Shown here one piece after another: positions 11,788 through 24,395 of a stretch of DNA of 64,000 bases (position 1 is its first letter; each line of letters opens with the position of its first letter). A program made the translations under genes and the position numbers. This stretch comes from Pratylenchus scribneri (taxonomy: Eukaryota; Nematoda; Chromadorea; Rhabditida; Pratylenchidae). A model generated the notes under the pieces. That model searched no databases. It worked only from the letters and a program-made list of their open reading frames with translations, and was not told the origin of the DNA. Where the stretch lies: contig JAQSEB010000010.1 in the NCBI GenBank assembly GCA_030063045.1, forward strand, positions 4,085,501-4,149,500. The letters are read 5' to 3'.

Positions 11788-13515
11788 TCAAATTATTAAA
11801 TTTTTGCTCAATTTTATAAAATTGTAAAAAAAATAAATTCATTCCAACATTCATTCATTCATTTATTTATTTTTTATTCGCTGGTATTGGGAGGGGGGGG
11901 GGGGGGTATTGGGTTGTGAGCATGAGCAGAGAAATATTCCAATTGGCTGGCATTCTTTTTTTGTAAACAATGTTTGATGGCGGCAAAATGGATGGTTGGC
12001 GACGGTGAAGATGAAAATAAATGGACAAAAATTGTTGATCAGCCAAAACGCAAAAAATTTGGATTTGGTTGGCGCAATTCCCTCTCAAATGCCTCCTCTT
12101 CCATTGCCAACAATTCGGCTGAAAATATAAATAAAATATTAGCAAATTGGTCAATTCTTATTAGGAGGAAGAACAACAAATGAATGGTTTTTTAAACCCG
12201 AATGATTATTCCAAAATATTCAAATGGTTTCATTGAACAATTCCCTACCCAAATTTTCTATCCATTCCCACCTTCCGGTGCTCTTCCAAAACGCAGGAAA
12301 TTATTTGCCTTTGGCCCACTTCTGCCAAATCGAATCAAACTTGGTTCCACCATTTCACCAATTCCTCCTCCTCCTCTATTATTATTGTTGCCCAATTTAT
12401 TTACTGCCTCAGGCGTTCGGCCAAATCGCAAAAAATTCGGTTCGGATGCCGACTTTCCTGATGGAAAATTTGGGAGATTTAATCGGCTTAAAAAGTGTCA
12501 GGAATAATCGAACCGAATCTGAGGAAATTGGCAGATTGTGCCGGGACCCTTTTCTCATATTCAAAATGCATTGGTGGATTTGATCGACCGAATCGAAGGA
12601 AATTTGGATCTGCTTGAAGGGCCAGCGGATTTGGGCCAAGTGGGCCCAATTGATGGTGGGAATCGGCGGCGGTGGCATCGACCACATTTTGTGACTGAAT
12701 TGACTTTTAGGGGGAAACTGCGATGGATTGAATGGAACTAATTTATAATTCCCTCCTAATGAATTCATTCGGCAATGGAATGAATCCCATTTTGAACTAT
12801 TTTAAAGGGGATTGTGCATTCATTACCTGCCCTAAAGTGCAAATGCAGAGCATAGCCATGGAACTGAGGAACATCAATTCAGTCATTTTCAACGGGGATT
12901 TTTGGAGGGTTTTTTGGATTGGGTTCCTCCTCTTTCAATTGGGAGTGAATGTTTTTGTGTGCAAATGGAATATTATGGTCGCCCGAAATGTCCTTGGGCC
13001 AATGAATTTATAGATGGAATGAATGGCACAATGGACGGATTACTGTGCCCCACATTTGGGTCCAATTTTGAATAGAAAGAAAGGGACATCATCAATGGGG
13101 CGAATAATTGAATTTGCGCACATAAAATGAATGTGTTATTTGGAATTAAAATTAAGCTGGGAAAGGGGGGTGATGGCGCAAATCGGCAGAATAATTCCTC
13201 CAAAAATTCTTCGGCCCATCCAAACATAAATTCCTCCGCCCAAGGGACCATCTGGGTCCTCCTTTCCTCAGGGTACATTCAAAGGGTAAAAGGGGAATGA
13301 TGCAAATGATGACCTTATTTTGGGAATTTTGTAAATTCATTTTGTGCCGTCATTTTCCTAATTTAGATTTTTGGGCACAAATTATTTATTATTAAAATGT
13401 ACAATAAAATTACAATTTGGGAACAATTTTAGGTGGAGGGCAAAATCATTTTGAGCTTAACAAAAAATGCAAATTTTGATAAATAAATAATGTAATCTTT
13501 TTTGGCAAAAATTCA
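11788..13515. other. Spacer with repeated basic peptide-like motif
   Basis: This is the gap between the stop codons of SPF45 and slo-1. It has a 14-G run (11893-11906) and a stretch (12043-12624) in which the motif P-(K/N)-R-x-K-(F/L) occurs five times, four in one reading frame (see findings). The rest (12640-13515) shows no supported gene. Confidence 0.5.
11974..12507 (+). CDS. Possible peptide-precursor-like gene or remnant
   Basis: Two adjacent open frames share one phase: 11974-12183, then 12202-12507 after stops at 12181 and 12193. Together they carry PKRKKFGFGW, PKRRKLFAFGP, PNRIKLGSTIS and PNRKKFGSDADF. A fifth copy (RPNRRKFGSA) lies at 12585-12620 in another frame that could be reached by a short intron. 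The recurring dibasic/RK-K-F-G theme looks like a processed peptide precursor. However, there is no signal peptide, the spacing is irregular and stops interrupt the frame. It could be an unresolved multi-exon gene, a decayed gene, or a chance repeat. No function is assigned. Confidence 0.3.
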
Positions 13516-16500
13516 TCAGGCGAACAATCTTTCACCGGAAACGCTGGTCCCTCCACCGACGCCTCCATCACTGCTTCCAAATGTTTCAAATTTTGAATAT
13601 CCAAAGTCGAATTGTTCCAATACATAAACACTGTCGCTCATCAGAAGGCGCAATTCGGCCGGTGGATTTGTTATCACCTGAAATTTATTTGTAATTTGTA
13701 ATTATTTTTATTAAATACATTTGAACATTATTAACTCTTTTAGTCGCAATCAAGGGCTAAAGTTGTTTTGGGCGAGAGTTGGGAGCCTAACCTTCACCCC
13801 CCCCCCCCCCACCGTAGTGGCCTAATGAACGGGATAGGGATCAATGTGACTGGACTTTTATTTATCAATTGGGCGTGAAAATAGAAATTATAAAATGAAT
13901 ATCGAAAAAGACCGACTAGGAAAAAGGGCTGCTGATTTATAAATGTGGAGGATTGAGGCAATATTTGATTGCGAGGGTAGCCAATCAGCAGGGAGATTGG
14001 GCAAAAAGTGGGGGTACAGTAGGAGAAAAAGGAAAGGTCCTTACTCCTGGGGAATGACAAATTCATTCCCTTTTGTGCATAAATCCATCCATTCCAAATT
14101 TAGTCCATTCCAAAACTAAACCCACATATCGTTTGTTCGACTCCATTGATGCCTGATCATGCAGTCTGTATAGGCCAATACACAATTGGCCATATTTCTT
14201 CAAAGCAATGCTGAACATTTCCCCATATGTTGAGCCGGTGGCAATTCCCTCGTATGGCTGGCTGCTCAATGCGATTTGGGCAATTCGACATCGATCCCGA
14301 TTGGACAGTGTTTCCTGGGTGCTATATCCACCACGAAGACCGGCACCCTCGGCCAGGATTAATTCCTGAAAAAGTTGAAATATTTTAAAAAGTGAAATGG
14401 AATGGAATGAGTGGAAGGTCTATATAAAATACATAGATACTACATAAATACTCTAATATTTATTACCCATAATTGAACTTTAATTTGTTTGTATTTATAA
14501 TAATGATTAATTTTATTTTTGATACAAAAAAATTGTCAAAACTGACTAATTCGGGTGTGGCTCCGCCAGTGACCAGTGTTCGAATTAGGGTCAATGCAGA
14601 ATCGTTGAAATATGTGGTGGACATTAGGGAGTCAAGGACGGAGATGGCCTTTGTGAATAAAAATGGAATATTAATATTATTTTAATGGCAAATTACAAAT
14701 GCAGTGCCGCAGGCAAATGGCTGCGTCAAATACAATTCAGTGTCCGGCTGAATTCAAAAGGGAAATTATTATTAAATGGAATGGAATACTCACATCGTCA
14801 TCGTCATCTTGGTCCAAAAATTGAACATTTGAATCATTGACCAATTCGGTGATCATTGGCACATTTGTCCCACTGCGGACCCCAATCAATGGACGCTTAA
14901 TATCATTTTATTAATTAATAAATTTAATAAATTTACCTGTCCAAGTACGGACATTGCCCTTCCGCCAACGATGCTGCCTGCCGGCGACATTCCAGGCACA
15001 ATCCTTTGCACCGGAACACCCAATGTCAAATTGTCGTCGAATTGCATTGCTTTGATGTTCAAACTGGCCAAAATTGCCTCCTTGTCCGCCAATGTTGGGT
15101 CCTCATTTGGGTTTGGTATTCGGGCACTGATGATGACGCACATCACACATAAATTGATGTTCACTGCACGCAAATCGGCACGAGAAAGTGGATTGCCCTT
15201 CAATTTATTTAAATTATTTTGATTATTAAATGGAAATTATTTACATTTAATATTGAAATTTTAGGCAAATTGTGCAATGTTTTCCATTCATGCCGCAAAT
15301 ATTCCACATCCCCAACAATGACAACATGTTTTAATTCATGATAATGGAAATTGGATGCCCGAAGGGGCATTATGAAATTACGAAGGCCAATCAAAGGGGA
15401 ATCCTTGTCGGCGAAAAGGCACACAACAACGTGTCCATTTAAAACGGTCATTGCTGCCTAAAAATATATTAAATTAATATATTCTATTTTTAGGGATATA
15501 CTTGATTTCTGTCCAAAATGCATTCCTCAATGTTTCGTGCCGGACACCTTGAATTAATTAATTTAATTGGAAATTGTCCCAAAAAAGGCTTAAACCAATG
15601 GAACATTCCAGTGCTGTCATATTTCATGTCTTGTTGTTCGAAAATATCTGGACCGCCCCCTTCCCTGCCCCCGGTATCAAAATTGATGATTTGTCCGCCC
15701 CGAGGTGGTCCCATTGATGAATTGTTGAGTAAATCCAAATCGGATCGACCAATTGAACCATTGTGTATCCTTGGCCCAGCACCAGTTATTGTTGAGGCAA
15801 TGGCAGCTTCAATTTTACATATATTAATATTATATAGTCAATGTCAATGATGCCTAAAAGCCTTTCATATTCGTTCTACCGTATCCCATTTTTTGCCTAT
15901 CAATCAAATATTGCCCCAATCTGCCTTCCCACCCTTTTTCCTCTCCCAAATCTTTTACCAAATTTTCCCCTACAATTTATAAATAATGATTTAAAATCGA
16001 GTTCCCCTTATCCCATTCATTGGGCTAATGGGGTGCTTAGATAGACTTCGGGCAAAGGCCCAGGGCGAGAGCCTAGGCCTTGTTCTAGCCCTGAAATACT
16101 TTAGCCCCAGATTAGGGCTAATAACAGGAAAATCAGAATGGGGCAAAAACACAATTACAAATCAGAATGGGGCAAAAACACAATTGCAAATCAGAATGGG
16201 GCAAAAACACAATTACAAATCAGAATGGGGCAAAAACACAATTACAAATCAGAATGGGGCAAAAACACAATTACAAATCAGAATGGGGCAAAAACATAAT
16301 TACAAATCAGAATGGGGCAAAAATACAATTACAAATCAGAATGGGGCAAAAACACAATTACAAATCAGAATGGGGCAAAAACACAATTACAAATCAGAAT
16401 GGGGCAAAAACACATTTACAAATCAGAATGGGGCAAAAACACATTTACAAATCAGAATGGGGCAAAAACACAATTACAAATCAGAATGGGGCAAAAACAC

Positions 16501-19500
16501 AATTACAAATCAGAATGGGGCAAAAACACAATTACAAATCAGAATGGGGCAAAACACAATTACAATTCAGAATGAGGCAAAAACACATTTACAAATCAGA
16601 ATGGGGCAAAAACACATTTACAAATCAGAATGGGGCAAAAACACAATTACAAATCAGAATGGGACAAAAACACAATTACAAATCAGAATGGGGCAAAAAC
16701 ACAATTACAATTCAGAATGAGGCAAAAACACATTTACAAATCAGAATGGGGCAAAAACACATTTACAAATCAGAATGAAGCAAAAACACAATTACAAATC
16801 AGAATGGGGCAAAAACACAATTACAAATCAGAATGGGACAAAAACACAATTAGAAATCAGAATGGGGCAAAAACACAATTACAAATCAGAATGGGGCAAA
16901 ACACAATTACAATTCAGAATGAGGCAAAAACACATTTACAAATCAGAATGGGGCAAAAACACAATTACAAATCAGAATGGGGCAAAAACACATTTACAAA
17001 TCAGAATGGGGCAAAAACACATTTACAAATCAGAATGAAGCAAAAACACATTTACAAATCAGAATGGGGCAAAAACACAATTACAAATCAGAATGGGGCA
17101 AAAACACAATTACAAATCAGAATGGGGCAAAAACACAATTACAAATCAGAATGGGGCAAAACACAATTACAATTCAGAATGAGGCAAAAACACATTTACA
17201 AATCAGAATGGGGCAAAAACACATTTAGAATGGGGCAAAAACACAATTACAAATCAGAATGGGGCAAAAACACATTTACAAATCAGAATGGGGCAAAAAC
17301 ACATTTACAATTACAATTCAACTTTCCGGAAAACTTAATAATTAATTGTCAATGTCAATGCCTATAAGGGCCTTTTCTATTCGCCCTACTGTACCCCCAC
17401 TTTTGCCTAATCACCCTATCAATCAAATATTGCCCCTAGCTGCAATCCTTTTCCCTTGATTCTCATATTGAATTATTTAATGTCGATTTTATTTTATCCT
17501 CTACCCGTTCGTTCATTGAACCACCGGGGCCTAGGCCTAGCTTTGGCCCAAAACACTTTATTTTATTAGATTAGGATTAGGACTGCTAAAATTCACCTCT
17601 TTTCATCAATGCTTTTCCACCTTTTCGAAACAGCGACAAATTTTTGCATTTACATTTTTTGATTAATGAAACGTCGAAAACATCCGCATGGCAAATTTTG
17701 CACCAATAAAATGCTCTAAAATGGGGGAATGGATTTATTCAATGATCCAATTCACAATTTACCTTTTGACTTCATCCGCCGATTGGGCAATGAAAAAACC
17801 CTGGGTTTGGGGTTGAATTATTGTGGCTGGGCCTGGATTGATTGCAATATTGCATTCCTTCTTCTCATCATCCTTCAGCTCAATTGCCAAAAGGAGAAGG
17901 CCCAAACGGGTGAACAAAAGTCTGCAAAAATTAAGAATTAAATTTCATTCGAAATTAAAATAAAATTAAAATAAAATTGACTGGATGAATGAATGAATGG
18001 AATAGAATAGGTGAATGAATGTACAAAATATATATGTGCCAACTTACTGTGCCGCATCCGGGAATCGCATGCCAACAAAACTATGGGACAATGTTTCCGT
18101 GTACATTTCCATTCCGGCCCCGCATAAATATAGTGAAAGCCAATCCGGAGTATGTTTTGACTGGAATTTTAGGAAAAAAAAGGAAATGGAATTCAACTAT
18201 AAATGAGAGGGCAGAAGGAGGAACAGTAGGGACATTTTGGACAAAAAATGGGCTGGGCACAAAAATGAATTGAACGAATAAATGTGAATGGAATGGGACA
18301 ATTTGAAGTAATTTGTCAATCACACACAAAACACAATTAAATTGACCAATGCAAATTCAAATGAAAAAAAAACTCACTCGGCTGCATCCGGGAATCGCAT
18401 CCCTGCAAAACTGTTGGACATTGTTTCCGTGTACATTTCCATTCCTTTGATTTGGATTGTTTATTTTGTTGTTGTTTTCCATTTTTATTATTTTACCTGC
18501 TCCCCGCAAATATTCATTCAACCATTCTGGAGTATGTGGCGACTAAAAAAATAAACGACGAATATTTTTAGTGTTTTTAATTTTCGCAAGTTATTAACAT
18601 TTTCAGAAAGCACACAAAACTTATCCGATAGGGATATTTGTCTAATTGTGCCAAAAAGTTGAAAAATATTGTACCGTATTTTGTATTTTCTCTATTGAAA
18701 AAGCCCCTTTTGGATGGAGGGTCTTTGAAAATGATAAGCCCTGGGGGCTTCTCTTCTAATAGAGAAATGCGGTAAATGGATTCTTTGCTAATTTACCGAT
18801 GAAAAACATAAAAATTTGATTGAATTAATTTAAATTGTTGTTTAAAATGAATGCAAAGCAAAAAAAGCAATCAACGAATAATAATAAATTATTTATGAAT
18901 TTACGGTTTTGAATGAGCGCATTGCAAACAAATTAGCCATCATTGTGGAGAATCCGGGCGCCAAACAAGATTGGGCAATGAAACCACATTTCAATTCAGC
19001 CAAACAAATGACGTCATCGCCTCGACGCCAATCCCAGCTGGGAATATTCAGCAAATAAGCCTATAGTAAAATTGGCAAATTGAAATATTAAATTCGAATT
19101 AAATTAGAATATTAAAGCAACCTTATTGTGGTATTGCATAAGTTGGCAAATTACTCGAATTTCGGATGAGTAATTTTTAATGCTGATAACCCGCATAATA
19201 TTTGCCGCATCCTCCGCATCCGGATCAGAACTGTATTTATTGGCCAATACCAAACAGGCGTCCGCTTCGTCCACTTTCACCCGGGTCAAATCAATTGAGT
19301 CCATCACAGTGCCTAAATAAAATAAAATGATTTTCGAATAATGCTATTTACCGGTGAAGAATTCAACTTTTGTGAAATGCCTTTTGAAGAGGCCCTTTAA
19401 TAAAAAGAAAAGGTTAAAAGTGAATTCAATTGAGGGAAACCTCCAATTCAAGGTCGGGCACAACTCGATGAAGGAAAACGACCTCAACATCCACATCCTC

Positions 19501-21640
19501 GCGGTCTTCGTGCAAAAAATCCTGCAGAAAATGTGACACCGATTCGTAATTGATATGCCTGCAGGCAAAATTGGGGAATGGATTACTTTCATTTAAATAT
19601 AATTTGGTAATTGAATATTGAATTTTGAAGGCAATAAATAATGAATTATTTTAGTTTCATTTCAATTTAATCCATCACTAATCCAATGCCATTCCCCCAT
19701 CCATCCATTTCACTCACCCACAAACGACAATATGCCTTTTCCCATGTTCCCCCTTGTATTCGCCACCGTATTTTTGCCGATTCCCAATTAGTTCGGCAAT
19801 TTCGGGTACCTCAATTTTAATTAATTTCCAATTATTCAATTCCCATTCAAATTTCTCACAAATGATGCGAACATTGCCAAACCGCCAAGAATGAAGAACA
19901 CCATGAATCCCCGTCCGAGCACCGTTGTGCAATACTGAAATGATTGATGAGTATTTTTGATTTTGCCTAAGGGAAAATTCCAATCCCCATGAAAATGAAC
20001 TGGAAAAAGAGTATTTCTCCCTTTTAAATGAAACAAACAATGTCTCCGTAGCCAACAGTGGACATTGTGACCAACAGGAAATAAACACAATCCGGATATG
20101 AAATTCGATGGGAATTGACAAAATCCCTGTGAATAAATGAATTAATTAATTAATTCCATTTTTGTGTTCATTTCCAACTTCCAAGGGTCGCCGCTGTTCT
20201 CCAACAAATGAATTACACCGGCACCGGCCAAACATGTTGAAATGAAGATTGAAAGGAGTTGGGTGAGCCGAATGGAGGAGGAGGTCTTCAAAATGTTCAA
20301 ATATTGTAGAATGTCGGGTACGGTCATCAGGCGAAGGGCACGCAAAAAACGGAGACCTTTAAATTTAGATAAATAATTTATTTTGGGAGAAGGAATGAAC
20401 CAATCCAATTACGCTCCAAATAAATGGCAACAAATGAGGGAGGAATTGTGAAAAAGTCCACAAAACTGTAACGATCCAAAAGGAACCAAACTTTGTCGGA
20501 GGCGGCAATGAAACGAATGAAGAAATAAATTAGGAAGAAAATGTTGAAACCTACAAAAATAAATGGAATTCATTTTTTAAAATAATTTACCAAGGTCAAT
20601 TTGCTGGGTTGGGCTTTCACTCCTGCAAAAATTGTTAATATTATTCAAATAAGAGGGAGGTAATGGACCATGGGACACAAGTTTCCACTTGGAATGAATC
20701 TTTGTAGGTGTCAATGAAGTAAATGATCAGTGAACCAATTGAGAGCAAAAAGACCAGCACCACCAAAATTCGACCTTTTAATTAATTTATAATGGCATTT
20801 TTGGGAAAAGTTTAATTAAATGCAAAAATGATGGCCCAAAGGTATTTTAAAAATTCATTTTATTTTGACTAAATACTCCATTTTTCAGAATCTCTCTTGG
20901 GTGGAATTCTAGCAGAATACGATACCAAAATGAGGATAGAATACGGTAATCAAAAAATGGGCCATTAATCCCTTCCTTTTCTCTTTCCATCAATTTTGTC
21001 TACCTGTCATGCTTTGTCCGGAAATTAATTCACTTAAAATTGGAATTAATTAATTAACCAAAATATTATAAATTCACCCGGCCCAATCCTTTGCCTCTGT
21101 CATCCACCCAATTTGGACGGGTTCATCCTTGCGCATTCCATCCGTCGCCGTCCCTCCTTTTCCACCCTTTTGCTTGAATCCCTCAATATCTTCGGCGGAA
21201 ACCAACGGTTCCGGCCCTCCGCCCCGTTCCCTTTGCTGGAAGCAAACATGCGTCACAATTCGCCAAATCACCACCAAAAGCATGGAAACGCAGAATGTGA
21301 CGATGGAGGAGAGCAGAAAACACCAATATTTGCGCTGAATTCAACGAAAATAGCAAATAAAATGTTAATAAATTAGAATGTGTCCATCATTTTAGAATTT
21401 CAACCCCCAGCGGGATGTGTATAATAAAGTATCATTCACCTGTTCCAAACATTTTCGCTCCATTTCGGTCAAATCTAAATATGCCCTGGAGATGTTGCAA
21501 TGCCTAATAAATATTCAAAAATAATTCCAATAAACAATAACAAAAATCAACATTGCCGGATATCCATATGAACTTTGATATGATTGATGGCCATAGCCGC
21601 CACCTCCGCCCTTTTGTTGTTGCTGATAATAGTCACCCAT
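13516..21640 (-). CDS. slo-1: BK-type large-conductance Ca2+-activated K+ channel SLO-1
   Basis: About 20 exons run from [12 protein letters not shown] (ATG at 21640) to GERLFA-stop (13516). The voltage sensor is around 20.7-20.15 kb ([20 protein letters not shown]). The pore exon reads [10 protein letters not shown], the K+ selectivity filter. RCK1 follows ([20 protein letters not shown]). RCK2 spans 15.5-13.5 kb ([39 protein letters not shown]). The calcium bowl reads [22 protein letters not shown]. The order and sequence track C. elegans SLO-1 almost exon by exon. The protein is a plasma-membrane tetramer opened by voltage and Ca2+; in nematodes it limits transmitter release and is the emodepside target. 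An exon at 18.05-18.54 kb is duplicated as an alternative pair. The 1.79-kb intron 15807-17596 holds a minisatellite element. A 14-C run lies in the last intron (13797-13810). Confidence 0.95.
15838..17590. mobile_element. Composite minisatellite element, copy 1 (inside slo-1 intron)
   Basis: The left module (15838-16130) and right module (17345-17590) are imperfect direct repeats of each other. Both begin near GTCAATGTCAATG and GCCTA, share TATCAATCAAATATTGCCCC and a CATTC.TTGG block, and end in a TTAG.TTAGG.CTAAT block. Between them lie about 40 units of a 29-bp repeat and a short unique piece containing AACTTTCCGGAAAACT. The whole unit nearly fills the 15807-17596 intron. The same arrangement recurs at 48.46-49.83 kb. 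There is no coding capacity, so it would be a non-autonomous element. Confidence 0.7.
16131..17308 (+). repeat. 29-bp minisatellite, array A
   Basis: About 40 tandem units beginning CAGAATGGGGCAAAAACAC. Variants include ACATTTAC for ACAATTAC, GGGACA, GAAGC, and 28-nt units that have lost one A. Because 29 is not a multiple of 3 and the unit has no stop on this strand, long open frames of period 29 codons appear in all three frames. These are artefacts. Confidence 0.97.
18048..18160 (-). other. slo-1: slo-1 alternative exon, copy A
   Basis: A 113-nt exon bounded by CAG at the 3' splice site and GTAAGT at the donor. It encodes [16 protein letters not shown] followed by a METMYT-type segment ending [13 protein letters not shown]. 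It is the copy closer to the C. elegans constitutive sequence ([17 protein letters not shown]). It joins in phase to the next exon, which begins [16 protein letters not shown]. Confidence 0.8.
18378..18542 (-). other. slo-1: slo-1 alternative exon, copy B (split by a small intron)
   Basis: Two pieces, 18542-18497 and 18444-18378, sum to 113 nt, exactly the length of copy A. They encode the diverged homologue [16 protein letters not shown] plus a segment ending [14 protein letters not shown] 52-nt intron divides the copy after GAG. The equal length and phase mean either copy can be used but not both. Confidence 0.78.
18672..18774. mobile_element. Short fold-back (MITE-like) element in a slo-1 intron
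   Basis: About 100 bp with terminal inverted repeats. The left end TACCGTATTT...TCTCTATTG..AAGCCCC pairs with the complement of the right end GGGGGCTTCTCTT..AATAGAGAAATGCGGTA. The termini TACCG(C/T)ATTT are of a kind common in nematode MITEs. It has no coding content and is intronic in slo-1. Confidence 0.6.
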
Positions 21641-22458
21641 TGTGTTCAAAAAACTAATGCGTTTTTCTTATTAATAGATGTTTGAAACAACGAATTGGAT
21701 GATAATGACAAATAAGTTCATTTTTTTTTGTTTTGTTGATGATATTATGATGCCAAGATGAAATGAAATTGAAGAAAATTGGTTCATAATTTGCCTCTGG
21801 AAATAGATGGGATGGTTGAATGGATGGGAAAATGTTTGAAATATATTTGTTTTTGCCGCAATTAGCTTTGCTTAATATTGGATGTCATTTTTGGTTTATT
21901 TGAGTGAGTTTTTTGATGTTAAAATTGCAAATAGATTGAGAAAAGAACGGCGAAATGTGATGGATTCTGTGGGCAAAATGGAATTGGAAGTGACGGTTGA
22001 CGGAAAATGGGCGAATGGGGAACTGCCTTAAGCCTTTTCAAGGTTGCGAATGCAAAGAGGGAGAAAGGGGACCATAGGAAGTGGATAAAAGGTGCCGACC
22101 AAAAACTACTTCTAGCATTTTCCGGTACAAATTGCAAAGCTATAGCAACTGACATAGCCAAAAGTATGCTATTTATATAGAGGGCAATAATTTTACATTA
22201 ATTTTTCTTATTTATAATGGATGGAAAATGGATTTGAGGCATTTTCTAGTCTAAAATAAAAATAATTCAATGGTTTTCGCTTAAAATCATGCGGGAAACA
22301 TGCTCAAAAATATAAAATCAGCCAAATGGAAAAATTGAGGCGAAAAGCACTAAAGTTCCCTGAAATATTCCTTGGGAACATATTTTTCTTCGTCTTATTC
22401 CATGCTCGTTTATCTTTGTCAGAATTTATTCGATGGCCGTAACGATGGCCGCAAATGA
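21641..22458. promoter_or_regulatory. slo-1 upstream region
   Basis: This AT-rich 5' flank of slo-1 has no supported gene. It should include the 5' UTR and promoter, but I see no assignable motif. The end of the window from 22440 passes directly into the minisatellite. Confidence 0.35.
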
Positions 22459-24395
22459 GGCAAAACACAATTACAAATCAGAATTAGGCAAAAACACAAT
22501 TACAAATCAGAATGGGGCAAAAACACAATTACAAATCAGAATGGGGCAAAACACAATTACAAATCAGAATGGGGCAAAAACACAATTACAAATCAGAATG
22601 GGGCAAAAACACAATTACAAATCAGAATGGGGCAAAAACACAATTACAAATCAGAATGGGGCAAAAACACAATTACAAATCAGAATGGGGCAAAAACACA
22701 ATTACAAATCAGAATGGGGCAAAAACACAATTACAAATCAGAATGGGGCAAAAACACAATTACAAATCAGAATGGGGCAAAAACACAATTACAAATCAGA
22801 ATGGGGCAAAAACACAATTACAAATCAGAATGGGGCAAAAACACAATTACAAATCAGAATGGGGCAAAAACACAATTACAAATCAGAATGGGGCAAAAAC
22901 ACAATTACAAATCAGAATGGGGCAAAAACACAATTACAAATCAGAATGGGGCAAAAACACAATTACAAATCAGAATTAGGCAAAAACACAATTACAAATC
23001 AGAATGGGGCAAAAACACAATTACAAATCAGAATGGGGCAAAACACAATTACAAATCAGAATGGGGCAAAAACACAATTACAAATCAGAATGGGGCAAAA
23101 ACACAATTGCAAATCAGAATGGGGCAAAAACACAATTACAAATCAGAATGGGGCAAAAACACAATTACAAATCAGAATGGGGCAAAAACACAATTACAAA
23201 TCAGAATGGGGCAAAAACACAATTACAAATCAGAATGGGGCAAAAACACAATTACAAATCAGAATGGGGCAAAAACACAATTACAAATCAGAATGGGGCA
23301 AAAACACAATTACAAATCAGAATGGGGCAAAAACACAATTACAAATCAGAATGTGCAAAAACACAATTACAAATCAGAATGGGGCAAAAACACAATTACA
23401 AATCAGAATGAGGCAAAAACACAATTACAAATCAGAATGGGGCAAAAACACAATTACAAATCAGAATTAGGCAAAAACACAATTACAAATCAGAATGGGG
23501 CAAAAACACAATTACAAATCAGAATGGGGCAAAAACACAATTACAAATCAGAATGAGGCAAAAACACAATTGCAAATCAGAATGGGGCAAAAACACAATT
23601 ACAAATCAGAATGGGGCAAAACACAATTACAAATCAGAATGTGCAAAAACACAATTACAAATCAGAATGGGGCAAAAACACAATTACAAATCAGAATGGG
23701 GCAAAAACACAATTACAAATCAGAATGGGGCAAAAACACAATTACAAATCAGAATGGGGCAAAAACACAATTACAAATCAGAATGAGGCAAAAACACAAT
23801 TGCAAATCAGAATGGGGCAAAAACACAATTGCAAATCAGAATGGGGCAAAAACACAATTACAAATCAGAATGGGGCAAAAACACAATTACAAATCAGAAT
23901 GAAGCAAAAACACAATTACAAATCAGAATGGGGCAAAAACACAATTACAAATCAGAATGAGGCAAAAACACAATTGCAAATCAGAATGGGGCAAAAACAC
24001 AATTACAAATCAGAATGGGGCAAAACACAATTACAAATCAGAATGGGGCAAAAACACAATTACAAATCAGAATGGGGCAAAAACACAATTACAAATCAGA
24101 ATGTGCAAAAACACAATTACAAATCAGAATGGGGCAAAAACACAATTACAAATCAGAATGAGGCAAAAACACAATTGCAAATCAGAATGGGGCAAAAACA
24201 CAATTACAAATCAGAATGGGGCAAAACACAATTACAAATCAGAATGTGCAAAAACACAATTACAAATCAGAATGGGGCAAAAACACAATTACAAATCAGA
24301 ATGAGGCAAAAACACAATTGCAAATCAGAATGGGGCAAAAACACAATTACAAATCAGAATGGGGCAAAACACAATTACAAATCAGAATGTGCAAA
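22459..24395 (+). repeat. 29-bp minisatellite, array B (largest)
   Basis: About 67 units of the same 29-bp repeat as arrays A and C. The first ~17 units are almost identical. From about 22970 variant units appear (GAATTAGGC, GAATGTGC, GAATGAGGC...TTGC and a 28-nt unit) and recur as blocks, a higher-order pattern. Unlike copies A and C, the flanks carry none of the ~300-bp modules. The array lies about 0.8 kb upstream of the slo-1 start. Confidence 0.97.
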
